A stretch of DNA of 64,000 nt, from contig MU616591.1 in the NCBI GenBank assembly GCA_025201705.1, positions 28,479 through 92,478 of the forward strand, read 5' to 3'. Below, one piece after another: positions 12,101-23,652 of the stretch. The position numbers and the translations under genes were made by a program. The stretch's first letter is position 1. The number at the start of each line of letters is the position of its first letter. The stretch is from Dissophora ornata. Its lineage: Eukaryota; Mortierellomycota; Mortierellomycetes; Mortierellales; Mortierellaceae. The notes beneath the pieces were generated by a model, which was not told the DNA's origin, ran no database searches, and saw only the letters and a program-made list of their open reading frames with translations.

Positions 12101-14312
12101 GTCTGCCTTTGGAGAGACATGCTTCAAGAAGCGTGAGTGCCAATGGTTCCGGCGATCTGTCAGGTGCTCAAGAGTTGGGGGATATGGAACACCTCGGCAC
12201 GTGGCTCTTGAAAATCATGAGGGAGACTAGCCCTTCCAACAACTTTTGTGCAGAGTGTGGAGCTAAAAACCCAGATTGGTGTGCCATCAACCTAGGCATC
12301 CTGATATGCATCGGTACGTATTTATGAAGTGTAACTCGGTCTGTCTTATGAAGAGTCTACAATGTCAGCAAGAATAGCGATATGAACTAGGCCGTTTGTC
12401 TATTGCCTTTCTTGTAGAATGCTCTGGAATCCATAGAAGTCTGGGGACACACATCTCCAAGGTTCGATCCTTCACGCTGGACACCACCTCGTATACACGG
12501 GACCTCTTTGACTTCATCCGATCTGTAGGAAACGAGATCTCAAATCAGATATGGGAAGCGAATCTTATCCAATCTGCTGCCGAGGCCTCGGAGGCTCAGT
12601 TGCCCACCAAAGTTGTATTCAGGAGACCGCTCGTGAACGATGCCCGCGAATATAAGGTTAACTTCATTCAAAAGAAGTACGTCCACCGAGCCTTTGTTAA
12701 CCAACAACAGTTTTCCGAAGGCGCTGAGACTGTTGAGGAAATGGCTCTTTTGGCCACCAAGGCATTGTTCCAGGCTGCTATCGCCAACAATATACCCGAT
12801 GTCATTGCTGCTTTTGCGGCAGGCGCAGATCTCAATGCTGTGCAGGACGTAGAGTTGGAGAATGAGACTGTTGGAGATGGTAACAATAGATCTGTGCTAT
12901 TGAACGAAAGCCAGTTGCAGTTGAGTTTGGAAGGGTTTACGTTAAACTCAGAGAGTTCCTTCCGGCTCTCAAGGTCCACAATTGCATCCTCGATTATGAA
13001 TACTCCTGGAACTGACACAAGCGTTGTTCAGGAAGTCCAGCAGGAACAACAGGCTTTGCCTGAGGATCAGGATCCCCCATTTCTATCGATCATGGATCCC
13101 CATGGTTCATCGTTCATGGTCATGCAAACATCGCCACTGTTGGTTGCCCTTCGCCATGGCGTTCTGTTCAGCCTGGATGACCAGTACGAGGTCTACCCAA
13201 TGGCGGAGTTCATGATTCAGAACGGAGCTGCGAGCAACCTAAGCGTGGAAGTGCGAATCATTGATGGCGACGCGGATGGTGCAGGAAATGCAGTTGCCTC
13301 TGATGGCTCTGTGGGTCTCGCTGAAATTTCATCCACACTTCATCAGAATGCACTGCTATTGACGACGGATCTGCCTATGCCCGGCAGTGAGAACGGATGG
13401 GATTTATCCCAAGTCGATCCGGAGGACATCCGACACTCTCAGCAGAAAAGTAACCGTCGAAGTCTAGGGCAGGTTGTGCACATGAGGGGCGAAGGAGGTG
13501 GAACCGCAATGGAGTATCTTCGTGCCAAGAGCGCGGCGCGTGGGGAATTGATGCCAGGATCACCACCTACAAACCATAATGACCCTGCACTTTCAAGTTC
13601 TCCGCCATCGGCAGCCCCATCACCTCGTCTCCGCCCACAGAACCTGACACCGGCTACTGCAGGCTCGGCTTCCTCGCCGACCTCAGTTTTATCATCTCCC
13701 TCAGCCCCTGGTAAATACTCCACAGCAGTTTTCCGCCACCAGCCCACCTCTATTCATCAGGACATTTCAACCTTGTTCCAGCGGCGACGCGAAAGCGATG
13801 GAGGATTGGGGCCATCGCTACTTGCTGCAGTCAAGGCAGCAGATTCAGACAAGAAGGCTGGAGCTTACAAGCTGCAGATTCCTGCAACTGTCCCATCCTC
13901 GCCTACATCCCAGCACCATGTGATTGATGCTCCGAGCCAGGGCCTCCAATCGACCTCGCAAAATTCCAACAGTCGTGCACATAAAGTTAAGGCTACTTTG
14001 TCCAAGAGTCTGAGGCTCTCGGCAGCCTATATCAAGAACAACATGATGAAGGACGAAAAGGATCATTCTTTGCCCTCAATCGTGCAGTCGGTGGCCTCTC
14101 TCCCTTCCACCCCAGCTGCCTCTCCACCGGTGATAGCCTCCTCACCTTCAAAGCAGGCGGATGCGTCCTCAGTCTCGAGTAGAACGTCTTTCGAGGCACC
14201 TCCTTCGAACGCAGATCAGTCTCGTCATGAATCACCCTTGTCAGGGCCGTATGTAGTATTACACAAGAAGGGATCTCCCCCTACCCTGAACCCCAACCCC
14301 AACGCGCCATAG
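9177..14312 (+). CDS. BAR-PH-ArfGAP-ankyrin protein (ACAP/Csx2 type)
   Basis: Five exons, 9177-9237, 9396-9853, 9944-10148, 10364-12313 and 12418-14312, join in phase to 1522 residues. ArfGAPs of this kind stimulate GTP hydrolysis on Arf at curved membranes. Order of domains: a beta-rich N-terminal segment of unknown role (1-240), a BAR-like coiled helix region (about 340-560), a PH domain (about 679-787, starting KEGFLFATSRP and ending near WVSVISNAIQ), and the ArfGAP zinc finger near residue 870 (CAECGAKNPDWCAINLGILI) continuing across intron 4 as ECSGIHRSLGTHISKVRS with the catalytic Arg. Ankyrin-like repeats follow at about 1005 and 1129, then a long Ser/Pro-rich tail. Intron 1 uses a GC donor (CAAT|GCAAGT). 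The exon 2 end (CAG|GTAGAG) is the least certain junction. It is larger than S. pombe Csx2 because of the tail. Confidence 0.88.
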
Positions 14313-14416
14313 TCAAAATCTCACAGTCTCTGTGATGTGGGCGAAGAAAAAAAAATGTACATAAAATAATATGCAACCTGTTGATTATTTATTTTTACAA
14401 TGCATGATCGTCTAGC

Positions 14417-15606
14417 TTACATAATCTTGCTCGCCTTCTTTTGTTGTGCAGCATCCAAAGTCAGTGCTGGCATAATGCCTTTCCAGAGATAAACCGCAGG
14501 TTTCAGACCTCTGGCTATATAATGTTGATAGGCGACTAACAGTGTTGTAAAGTAAACACCGACAATTGAAAACACATGCCACCAGGCGTGGAACTGTGGG
14601 TTCCATCTCAGGACCGTGTTTGGGCCGACACCATTGACGAACTCGCATAGATGTAGATCGACCAGCCAGATGCTGACGGCAAAAAAGTAAACGCCGATCG
14701 CACGCTTGATCAACCAACTCGACTCGTTCTCGCCACGCTGAGCGATGATCTGAGCGACTTGTTGACGGTGCAGAGTGGTGATGTAGTATATGATGCCGAG
14801 TTGGAGCACGCCAAAGGATCCTTGGAAAGTGTAAAACTGAACCTTGCCTCCAGTGATTGAAACGAAAATCGTTGTCAACACTTTTTTTTTTTTTTTGCAA
14901 AAGAACCGTCGATCGATTAGCATGCGGAAATGAGATAGATAGTCGAGGGGTCACAGTGCTATCGTCTTCGTGATCTTACCCAGCCAAGTGGCAAGACTAA
15001 AAGGGAACCAACGGCCCTGTGGGCCGTCCTTGCTCTCCACAGAGATAAATAACAACGCCGTCGCCGCATATATCATTGGCAACTCGTCTGTAAACAAACA
15101 AGAAACATGTGTCAATATAACGGCCGAGCCATGCACTTTTTTGCCCACTCCCTCTTCCCCCTCTCCCATTGGATTGACAGTGTTTGCTCTAATTCACCAT
15201 ACCAAGAAGCTGCATTTTGTGCCGGAGTGTTCCGTGGAATAGCGTCGATCCAATTCCGACAATACTGATCGTCCTAAATGTGACTTTGAACCGGCGCTCC
15301 TTGGTAGGGCATAGGTACAAGCCCAGTTCTCCCAAGAATACTATGAACAAGCTAGAAATCGTATTCCAGAATCTAAAAATAAAAAATAAATAAAAAAAAT
15401 GGTTTAGGGTATCCATCCATGTCGTCTTTTCCGTCTCCCCACTAGATTGTGTCTCGCGTTGTTAGGACTAAGGTCGTCAAGGATAGTTTGTGCCCGTACT
15501 CTGCGATGTAGTAGCTGACTACGTAGTTGTTCTCACACCAATCCACCGAAGCCGTATTCGGAGACCAGTAGCCAATCTTGTCAAATGATGCTGTTGCCGC
15601 TGCCAT
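14417..15606 (-). CDS. Alkaline ceramidase (ACER/Ypc1 family)
   Basis: Four exons, 15500-15606, 15203-15372, 14980-15087 and 14417-14880, splice in phase to 282 residues, normal for the family. Alkaline ceramidases are ER/Golgi membrane hydrolases that cleave ceramide to sphingoid base and fatty acid. The opening IGYWSPNTASVDWCENNYVV and YYIAEFWNTISSLFI are hallmark; the metal-site motifs are visible as STLFHGTLRHKMQLLGDELPM and NPQFHAWWHVFSIVG (HAWWH). Several hydrophobic helices span the rest. The last intron is odd: its acceptor AG is preceded by about 15 A residues rather than pyrimidines (14882-14896 region on this strand). The gene's 3' end faces that of the ArfGAP gene with only about 100 bases between stops. 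Confidence 0.92.
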
Positions 15607-16134
15607 GATGAGTCGCCACTGTACACGCCGAGTAATTCGCTCTTTCACAAGACTATTTGATCGTCAACGGTCAGAGAGGTGAATAAATTTTTTTAAGTAG
15701 AAGAGGAAGGAGGGAAAGAGTGAGATGTGAAAACCCAAAAAAAAATGGAGCCGAGTTCGTCATTTTATATGGCTAAGGTGGGTCCACTCGGCTCCAAGGT
15801 GTGTTTTATTGCTGTTGTACAGAATTAACAAAGCGTCATGGATATTTTATTGGTAAAGACAAATGACTAAGGGAAGTCTTATATAACACTCAAAGCATCA
15901 ACTCCATTCTGCAAACAGTGCTTGGCCCCTCCTTTCATTCCGGCGACGACGATTTTATTTAGCGTATCTTTATACGGCTGAATTGTCCATAATCAAAGAT
16001 CGGCTCCGTTTTCATGAGAGCACATGTTACTCTTGGGAAAAAATTGCGCACAGCCCATGTCCCCTTGTTCTCTGGAATGCAATTTTTAAAAAAATTTATT
16101 ATCTGAAAGGTCATTTCCTTGAAGGCCAAATTTT
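15607..16134. other. Short intergenic region
   Basis: About 530 AT-rich bases holding the 5' flank of the ceramidase gene and the 3' flank of the GCN5 gene, both on the minus strand. No gene or clear promoter element is seen. Confidence 0.5.
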
Positions 16135-19016
16135 CTATGCCTCTTTCCATTCCTTTAACTTGTCTTTGAAGACCTTTTCCAGCTTGTTTGCACATTTCAC
16201 ATACGGCGTCGATTCACCGTTGTATAGTCGGCAGTTGTCGAAGATCTTCTTGCAGTCCTTAGCAAAGTCTTCCAGAGCTACGTACACGTCCCTATCAACG
16301 TTCGTCTCCAATGTCGACAAATCTACGCGCATAAGGACAAAGCGAATCGCAAAAAGGACATAAGTACAGTTGAATACACATTCACTTCGTAAGGTATTGA
16401 ATTGATCGATCTATACCCATAGGATCCTTGATATACGAATAATAGTCCGTAACTGCCTCCGTATCCACAGGCTGTAGAAATGGCCAAGACGAGGCATCCT
16501 TGATTAGCTCCGCCACAATGTGTTTCATCGCGTTGTAGAAAGGTCCGTGTACAGGTACACGTGGTGTATTATCCATTTCTGGGTCCCAACCGGATTCCTC
16601 TTTGAAATACAAGAGATAGAAGATTGGGCGTTAGCAAAATGGTCTGCGATATCTTGTCAGATCTGCAACAGTGAATAGAGACAGCGAGGCACACATTGAT
16701 CGTACTTATTCCAGGGACGGTCATAGGATCAACTTCCTTTACTCCATTCTTGAAATCTTGCAGGCCCGGATAAATAATATGCGACTTCGAGACCTCCTTG
16801 ATCTTTGTGGTGACAGCCTATGCAGTGTTATACTCATATTAGGCGCTATCTTTTCCAGCCTACACCACTGTAGCATCCAACTGTGAGTTGCTAGCATACC
16901 TTTCGTTGTATTTGCAATAGCGTATTGACTTCAAGATACTTGACTCTCGGAACCATTGTACACTGCATGATTGTTCCGCCCTCGTAATCTTTGATATAAC
17001 CCATCCATATTGACCGATCTAGGGTAATATCTTTTGTGAATCCCTATAGTGCGTTCAACCAGAGAATGCTTCAGCCACCTGTGTTACCGTTGCTATGTAC
17101 AGGGGAATCCAAGACAACGAAAGCACACAGGAAGGAAGTTTACCTGTTTCTTGAAGTATCCGATAGCATAATTATCTGCGTAAGTTAAGAAGTGCTGTAC
17201 ATCCGTGTTCTCCGAGATGTAATCCTTTAGATGATTCATAAGATGTGAACCGTAGCCCTTGACCTGCTCTGTCGACGTAATGGCACAAAATACGATCTCG
17301 GCAAACTTTCGATGGTTAAAAGGTCGATAAGTAATTCCTCCCAGTACAATCAGTGGTGCTTTGACGATGGCCATACTGTAATGATTTCTGGTTATTGGAA
17401 GCAAGAATGAACCGCAGATCAGTTAGAGGCTGTTCAAGGCACCTCGACAATTACTTCGAGAGATGCTAATCGCCAGCTTACCTGTCATATACAAGTCGAG
17501 CAATGTACTCTCTCGGCATCTTGGGCAACTGCTTCTGGAAAAGATTCTTCATACCCGTCAAAAGAATCATCGACTCTCGACTCCCGTCATTGGTGAACAC
17601 GCGGAATTCGATCAATCCTTGCCGTTCTTCGATAACTGCTGGTTTTTCCTTTTTGATTGGCACCTGTGATCACAGAATAGTAAGATCAGGAACTATTGTA
17701 TCTTTCTTGGTTGAATCGCAAACGCAATGGACATAAAACAAAGCCTTCATACCTCATCTTCATCGTCCTGAACCTGTGTTACGTTTTGTTCACTACTCTG
17801 ATCTGCGTCGTCCGCTTGATCGCCATCTTGCTCTGCTGGCGGCGTATCGGATGTGGAAGGCTGTGTTGAATCCTGGCTGTCATCCTTTTCGATTTTGATC
17901 CGTTTGTATTCGCGATCCATATTTTCGTCCTCTCCATCTTCTGCTTGAGAATGTTTGGTGGGTCCTTCTGATTCCTCAATCTCCATAGCCTGCGATGCAT
18001 CTAACGCTCTATTCGTTGACTCAGACCGCCTGTGTTCAACATCACCATTGGTAATACCTAGTATGACCAAGAATACGATGTTAACATCCTATTACGTCTG
18101 TGTGCACCTTCAGAATCACTTCCGCGATGGCCATGATACGCATCTTATACCATTTGTTGCAGCATGCGTGCCATTCTGAGACGGTTTCTCTTCGTCCTCT
18201 GTTGATATGTCCCGTGGGATGATTTGCCTAAGCGACAATTGAAGCCAAATAAGTTCAGTTCATCGGCATGTCCGCTCAATGTCCATGAGATCAACTTTAA
18301 AATTAACGTACTTTCGCAGAGAAGCGATATCCTCGTCATCATATTCAAAATCCAGAAGCTTTCCTTTGTCCTACGAAGTTGAGGGATGTTAGTGGCGCTC
18401 CACAAATTCGTGGCAACGTGCATGTTTCTCGCCCAGCCAGCAGTCAGGATTTTAAAATTGAGGGGAGCATCTGGTCCGGGTTGCTTCATACCTGCAAAAG
18501 CTCGTCCCTGCGAATCGCTGCCCTGAGTCTTCGTTCAAATTCCTCGCCGGTCCAGGGACCTCCATGAAAACTCAGTTTGTGTCCACAGGCACACGTGTCA
18601 ACACGTCCTAAAGTTCCAGGGGGCTTTGGCTTCCATCCTTGGCAATCGCAGTTTCCTTCGCCTTCCCCTGGCGCTGCCCCTGAGCCTGCCTCTGACATGG
18701 GTGCACCGCATGGACAGCTCCTTCCAATCTTCATCATGCGCTCGCTCATTGAAAGTTTGTCAATGTCCTTATCCGCTGGTGGGTAGTTGAGGCCATTTGA
18801 GGCTGGCGTTGGGAGTGCGTTTCCATTTTCCTTCTCCTTTTCCATTTCCCTCTCCTTTTCCTTTTCCTTTTCCTTTACTACCTCAGCAACGTCTCCGTTT
18901 TCACCTGCATGTCGATGCTCGTCGTCTGGTGGTGATGGTTGCTGCTGCTGTTGTGGCTGAAGCGATTTCTCTTCTTTCTCTTGAGACTGATCCATAGCAG
19001 CTTCTGTAGCAGACAC
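16135..19016 (-). CDS. GCN5: GCN5/PCAF-type histone acetyltransferase with bromodomain
   Basis: Ten exons: 18492-19016, 18312-18370, 18151-18227, 17753-18057, 17482-17663, 17144-17387, 16900-17043, 16706-16817, 16417-16599, 16135-16322. Phases agree and give 672 residues. GCN5 is the catalytic subunit of SAGA-type complexes and acetylates histone H3. Residues 1-175 hold a Lys/Glu repeat then a Cys-rich block ([24 protein letters not shown]) like part of the PCAF N-terminal domain. An acidic linker follows. The acetyltransferase core includes [13 protein letters not shown], the catalytic Glu near 413 in [10 protein letters not shown], and the acetyl-CoA loop [16 protein letters not shown]. The bromodomain (about 560-665) has FLQPVD, YIKDPMDLSTLE and the acetyl-lysine-binding Asn near 645 in CRLYNG. 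Keeping a PCAF-like N-terminus differs from yeast GCN5 and resembles animal KAT2. Confidence 0.95.
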
Positions 19017-20793
19017 AGCCGAGAGTAGAGTGTTGGAGTCTTAAAGTGATTTCAAGTTTGAGCGCTTGTTGACCCTGGATCGCTCGGCTGTGTGGAGAAT
19101 CGGCAAAATGGAGTGCTGCAGTTTGCCAATGCTGAATAAAAGTGCATTCCAGAGGAAGGCGAATCAAATCAAATTCACGTACAGGCACGTACGCTCCGCA
19201 ACAGAAGCGAGAGCTGAAATGGATGAGCGCACGCCTTCGCCCTTTTCATTTCACACCACAGTGATCTCTGTGGCCGTAGATCCCAATCCTCATTGTCACT
19301 GACGTAAAGTCCCGAAGATGCCAGGTCCAGGAGATAGGTAATGACTCTTAGATTCAACATTAGCGACACCGGAACCAGGACAGCGACACAGCGACACGAG
19401 GCGCAATTTGTCCATACTAGGAATCTCATCCGTTATGTCTCGTGTGCCTGTCATGCGATGAAGGACCGATGGAAGTGGATCGCACATTTGTAACGGCATA
19501 GATGCCTCTTTGTTCACATCGCAATCGATGGTAGTCTCAATACTAATCGCTATCCACTCTAAACACTCTCGCTTTATCTTCTGTCGGTGATAGAAAGCAA
19601 TCTGTTGGTGCTAGCGTATCTCGACGCAAGGCTTCCCAATGTATGTTTACCAGCCTTGAATACCAACTGCCATATTCATCCAAGTGCTCGAGCCGATGGT
19701 CCCGTGGATTAGACATTACTGCATGGCCTAATTGCTTGAGACACGCAATTGCGACTCTTATTAACTGACATACAACTCCCTTACAAACTGTTGTAAACTA
19801 TAGCCAATACCACCTCGAGTAACGTTGCTAGTCCGGAGCTTGGATCCAAGTCCAAGTCCCAAAGTGCCGATGGATATGTGCCCGTCAATAACTTCAATTC
19901 ACAGGAGGTTGTTAACCACTTTGACCGCTGTAAGCTACACCAGAAATGGACAGTTACTTACCTCCGCTTTTTATCAAAATCGCTCGTTCATACGGACTTT
20001 TTGTGGATCTGCAGTCGCCTAACGTTCAATGTCGGATATATTTTTGGGTTGGTCTAGCATGGAAGGCGGCATTGGATAGCTATCATCAACTCGGTCCCTC
20101 CAATGTTGGTAAGATATAAAGAAATTGTCTTGGCAACGAAAGACGTAGTCGTCTTGGCAACGGAAGACGTAGTCGTCTTAAGGTTATGCCGAAGTTTCAA
20201 CGCGGAGGTTTTCTAATTGTTAATACTATCCTTCTATAGCAAAACCAGAGATGTACAAGGGGTCGGAAACGATGGCATGGGGCAACAAGGTTGCTCCGAA
20301 AGGTATTAACACTCATGGACCCTGTCATATGCAACAAAAAGTTGTGGGTTCCTCTTTGGCGTGAAGATTCGCTCATCATAAACAAACAACTTGATTACAT
20401 ATGCCTTAGGTGCGATGAGCACGGGAGTGGACTTTCTGACAGAGTTGCAGAGAAAGCAACCTTCAGCTTGATTCCCAACCTTAGATCCAGGCTTGGGACT
20501 CAGGGCAAAAAAATGAACATTGACTGTAAATAAAAAAACTATAATTTTCCCAATTGGGCAACAACAACATGGTCAATATCCGAGGAGAAGTGATGGTGCT
20601 GAACAGATTTATGCAGATTTCTGGCCAATAGAATGCATTGATTTTTTTATTTTTTATTTTTTTATTTTTTTGTCGTTGATAGTCGAAAGAGTGTTTATTT
20701 TACAAAGCGAGAATAGGAAGCATTGAGCAAACGACTATCAGAGAATATAGATTTGGCTTTGAAACGATAAGAGCTAGCTATTGATATCCCTCC
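19017..20793. other. Intergenic region
   Basis: About 1.8 kb without a supported gene. Short frames on both strands have no domains. It contains one tandem 24-bp duplication (listed separately) and an A/T-homopolymer-rich stretch at about 20640-20670. Confidence 0.5.
20127..20174. repeat. Two-copy 24-bp tandem repeat
   Basis: GTCTTGGCAACG(A/G)AAGACGTAGTC occurs twice head to tail at 20127-20150 and 20151-20174 with one mismatch, and a third partial copy (GTCTT) follows. Read directly from the sequence; role unknown. Confidence 0.85.
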
Positions 20794-21897
20794 CTAAACA
20801 AAGTATACGGCCCCGAACAGTGTCAGGGCAAATGCCAGCATGTTGGCGCTCTTTGTCTCGCTAGCTGCCGAGGTGTGGGCGACAGGCTTTGCTGCGGCTA
20901 CAGCACTGCTGGTAGGTTTAATTTTAGGGGCGACAGTGGTGGCCTTGTCAGCTGGGAAGGGGTTTGGTGGGTTGTTTGGCTTGATGATTGGTCCCTTGTC
21001 CAGCGGATGAGGAGTATCACCCTTCTGCGGCAGCAGGATGGGCTCGCCCACATTGCTCTTGGACGAGCGAGGGTCGCCAGCCTCGGTAACCTCAAAATAG
21101 TGCGAATACGTGTCAACTTGTGTCCCCTGTGTGATGCGGATCGTGTAGTCCTTTGCAGGAGTGACAGTGTTAGGGACGGTCCACTGGAAGGAGTGCAGGG
21201 ATTCATCCACGCTTTTGGCTATCATGGCGATCTCATGCAAGCCGGCAGGAGGACCTTGCATCAGACGGATATCGACGGAGCTCTTGGGCTTGACGAGCTT
21301 AGCGTGTGCGGGATCAGGGTTGGGCCCCCAGGTAATGACATACGCGCGGCCTTGTTCCCAAACACTAGAGCCGACGGGCTGGACCAGCCACAGAGGGCTT
21401 ACATAGTCTCGAGGAATGCTAGGGTCCGTGGTTAGGCTGGGTGTGCCCCCAGATTTCTTGTCATCACCGTTATTTCCGCCAGCTGGGGCCTTGCTGCCTT
21501 GGTCTTCACCAGCTGGGGCGTTGCCACCTTTGTCTCCATCAGCAGCCGACTTTCCATCCTTCCCGGCGCCATCATTACCACTCTTATTGTCGGTTTCGGA
21601 GGCGTCCATCTTCCCATTCTTCTCGTCCTTCTTGTCGCTAGCATCTTTTCCATCAGCGCCGTTGTTCTCGTCGCTGTTATGATCTTCACTCTTGCCGTGC
21701 TTTCTAGGGCCGTCCTTGTGGGCTTCGACGTGGTGTTCATCGTGTTTATTTGGGCTCTCACGTCGGATGACACCCATAGGTCCGTCTCGCTTCTCAAGAC
21801 TGTTCATATAAGGATTGGTGTATGAGGGCCTGTTGAAATTAATAGCAGTGGTTGCTGCTGCTAGACAGAGTACGGCGGAGAGGGCTTTGACCTTCAT
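20794..21897 (-). CDS. GPI-anchored Kre9/Knh1-like cell-wall protein
   Basis: Single exon, 367 residues. The N-terminus is a typical secretion signal (MKVKALSAVLCLAAATTAI) and the C-terminus ends in a hydrophobic GPI-attachment tail (about MLAFALTLFGAVYFV). Residues about 50-150 are a low-complexity segment rich in Lys, Asp and Gly. The folded part (about 165-275) starts YVSPLWLVQPVGSSVWEQG and contains ITWGPN, SVDIRLMQG, FQWTVPNTV, DYTIRITQG and YSHYFEVTE, which is the Kre9/Knh1-like (Ser-Thr-rich GPI family) beta-sandwich found in fungal wall proteins linked to glucan assembly. A Pro/Thr/Ala-rich stalk precedes the anchor. Function in the wall is inferred from the family. A TATAAA at 22040-22045 lies about 145 bases upstream. 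Confidence 0.85.
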   Translation of the reverse strand: MKVKALSAVLCLAAATTAINFNRPSYTNPYMNSLEKRDGPMGVIRRESPNKHDEHHVEAHKDGPRKHGKSEDHNSDENNGADGKDASDKKDEKNGKMDASETDNKSGNDGAGKDGKSAADGDKGGNAPAGEDQGSKAPAGGNNGDDKKSGGTPSLTTDPSIPRDYVSPLWLVQPVGSSVWEQGRAYVITWGPNPDPAHAKLVKPKSSVDIRLMQGPPAGLHEIAMIAKSVDESLHSFQWTVPNTVTPAKDYTIRITQGTQVDTYSHYFEVTEAGDPRSSKSNVGEPILLPQKGDTPHPLDKGPIIKPNNPPNPFPADKATTVAPKIKPTSSAVAAAKPVAHTSAASETKSANMLAFALTLFGAVYFV

Positions 21898-22039
21898 TGT
21901 ATTGGGAGCGTCACTGTTCGTATGGAGTTGGCTATGCGGATGACGTGCAAGAGAGGGCCGGAGCAGTGTAGGGCGCGAGAGAGAGGGGTTGAAGTATTGA
22001 GGCTATACCAAAAAAAATGAATGGGGATAGGAAAAGCCC

Positions 22040-22045
22040 TTTATA
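22040..22045 (-). promoter_or_regulatory. TATA box of the Kre9/Knh1-like gene
   Basis: TATAAA on the minus strand, about 145 bases before the start codon at 21897, with a T/C-rich stretch between. Position and match suggest a TATA box; no transcription start data. Confidence 0.45.
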
Positions 22046-22323
22046 ATATGCGGAATGATTCTTCGTCGTCTTTATCTCTGTAGAACTCCTTCCCTCACTC
22101 TTCCATTTCTTTTTCCTGCGGTTCAGTCGAAAACGAAATACGGAATGAGGACACGATGCAGCCCTATTTAATTCTACAGGCTGTGTCTTTGGATTGGGGC
22201 TGGCGTGCTCGTCCGAGTGCATTGGAAGTTGGAATCACATTCTACAAGACAAGACTGTCAAGCGCTGAGAGATCACCGTGCCTCGCCTAGAGAAAAAGGA
22301 GCTATCCCCCATTGGTGTCTGCT

Positions 22324-22540
22324 GAGTAGAGAGCACAAAATAGAGCACTGTGAGCACACGTATCTCTTCTTCGCTTTGCTACATATTCCTCGCAGTCGAG
22401 GATCGACATATGTCCATGTGCCATGCGGCTCAGTCGAGAGCACAGGATGTAGAGCACGGAGAGTAGAGCAATTAGCATAGAACACGAAAAGTAGAGCAAA
22501 GAGAACATAGCGTAAAGAACGAAGCATAGCATACGTAACA
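22324..22540. repeat. Degenerate GTAGAGCA-type repeat tract
   Basis: Many imperfect copies of a short motif (TAGAGCA, GAGAGCACA, AGAGCACGG, AGAGCAAAG, ATAGAACACG, AAAGAACGAAGCATAG) are scattered in this tract, mostly at 22324-22350 and 22435-22540. They look like a decayed short-unit satellite. Unit length and copy number are too degenerate to fix by eye. Confidence 0.5.
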
Positions 22541-23450
22541 GGCGATATGTATTGTGGATAGGATATGCTAGGATGTGCTGAGAACGAATGGTGGTGTGCA
22601 CTTTGTCAAATTCTTGGCACTGCATCAACCAGAACTGCCACGCCCCCACCTTCGCCAAGAATCACTTAATCACTCTACCCACTGCCACTGAGCCCGTTGG
22701 TCTTTCACCAGTTCGCGACTCTGCAGGAGGACTCCAATCGTCCAATGTCCTGCCAATTTCGACTCTGAACCGACATACAGTGTCTCCTGAAATAGGCCAT
22801 AAGCCAATGATGATCCGATTTGTCTGAGCTGGTGCATTCGCGCACCTATGCAAGCTCAAAATTATAGCAACGTGTATAGCGTGCGATGTGGAAGCGGCAC
22901 AGTCAATTGGGACCGTAGTCTGATATATTTCAGTGATCAGATGATGGAATTGTGTGGTATGGGAAAGTCCACGGAGGAATGAGGGTGCATGCCAGGGCTA
23001 TCAGGAAATTTATTTCTGTAATGCAAATCTCATTAATACATCAAGACTGTCTTTTGGAGAACCGTTGAGAAGTTTAGCTGCGGTTGCCGCAGGCAATTAG
23101 ACGATGAGGAGAGGGGGTGTTTGAGGAACGAATCAACATCGACTCCCTTGCATGTCTGATCATGTTAATGCATTGGATGTGTTTGAATTCACACAGTCGA
23201 TGTATTCATTTGTTACAATTCCGTGCATCGACGAAGCTGTTGTTCTCCTCATCAAGCACCAAAGAGCACGAATTATATTTTGTATTTTGTGCGTGACCCA
23301 AACAAAAGGCAAGGTAGGACAATAAATAGATTTGTGGTTGTAAGCACAATTGCTCACAAGTCTCTATGGGATTAAAATCGATTTTTCTGTTACAGTAATG
23401 GCAGGGCTAATTAAGGCAGATCGAGCAGGCTGTGCCCGAGGACAAAACGT

Positions 23451-23458
23451 TATATAAA
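23451..23458 (+). promoter_or_regulatory. TATA box upstream of the 121-aa protein gene
   Basis: TATATAAA lies 195-202 bases before the ATG at 23653, followed by a C-rich leader poor in ATG. This supports a real promoter for the small gene. Confidence 0.5.
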
Positions 23459-23652
23459 CCCATGTCTGCACCCAGCCTCCTTTTTCATAAAACACAACAA
23501 ACCTCGGAAACACGAACCCCAAAACCGCAATTAGCATCCATCACTGGCATAAATCCCTCTGTCGCTCTCATACAAGCCTATCCGTTTCTCTTTGACTATC
23601 ACTCCATACCGCTCTTCCTCGTTCTCCTCGTCGCGACCCTCAAGAATACATC

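Larger units (their letters stand above)
21898..23652. other. Intergenic region between divergent genes
   Basis: 1.75 kb separating the minus-strand wall-protein gene from the plus-strand gene at 23653. It holds TATA boxes for each flank and a degenerate AGAGCA-type repeat near 22324-22540 (listed separately). No gene is seen. Confidence 0.5.
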
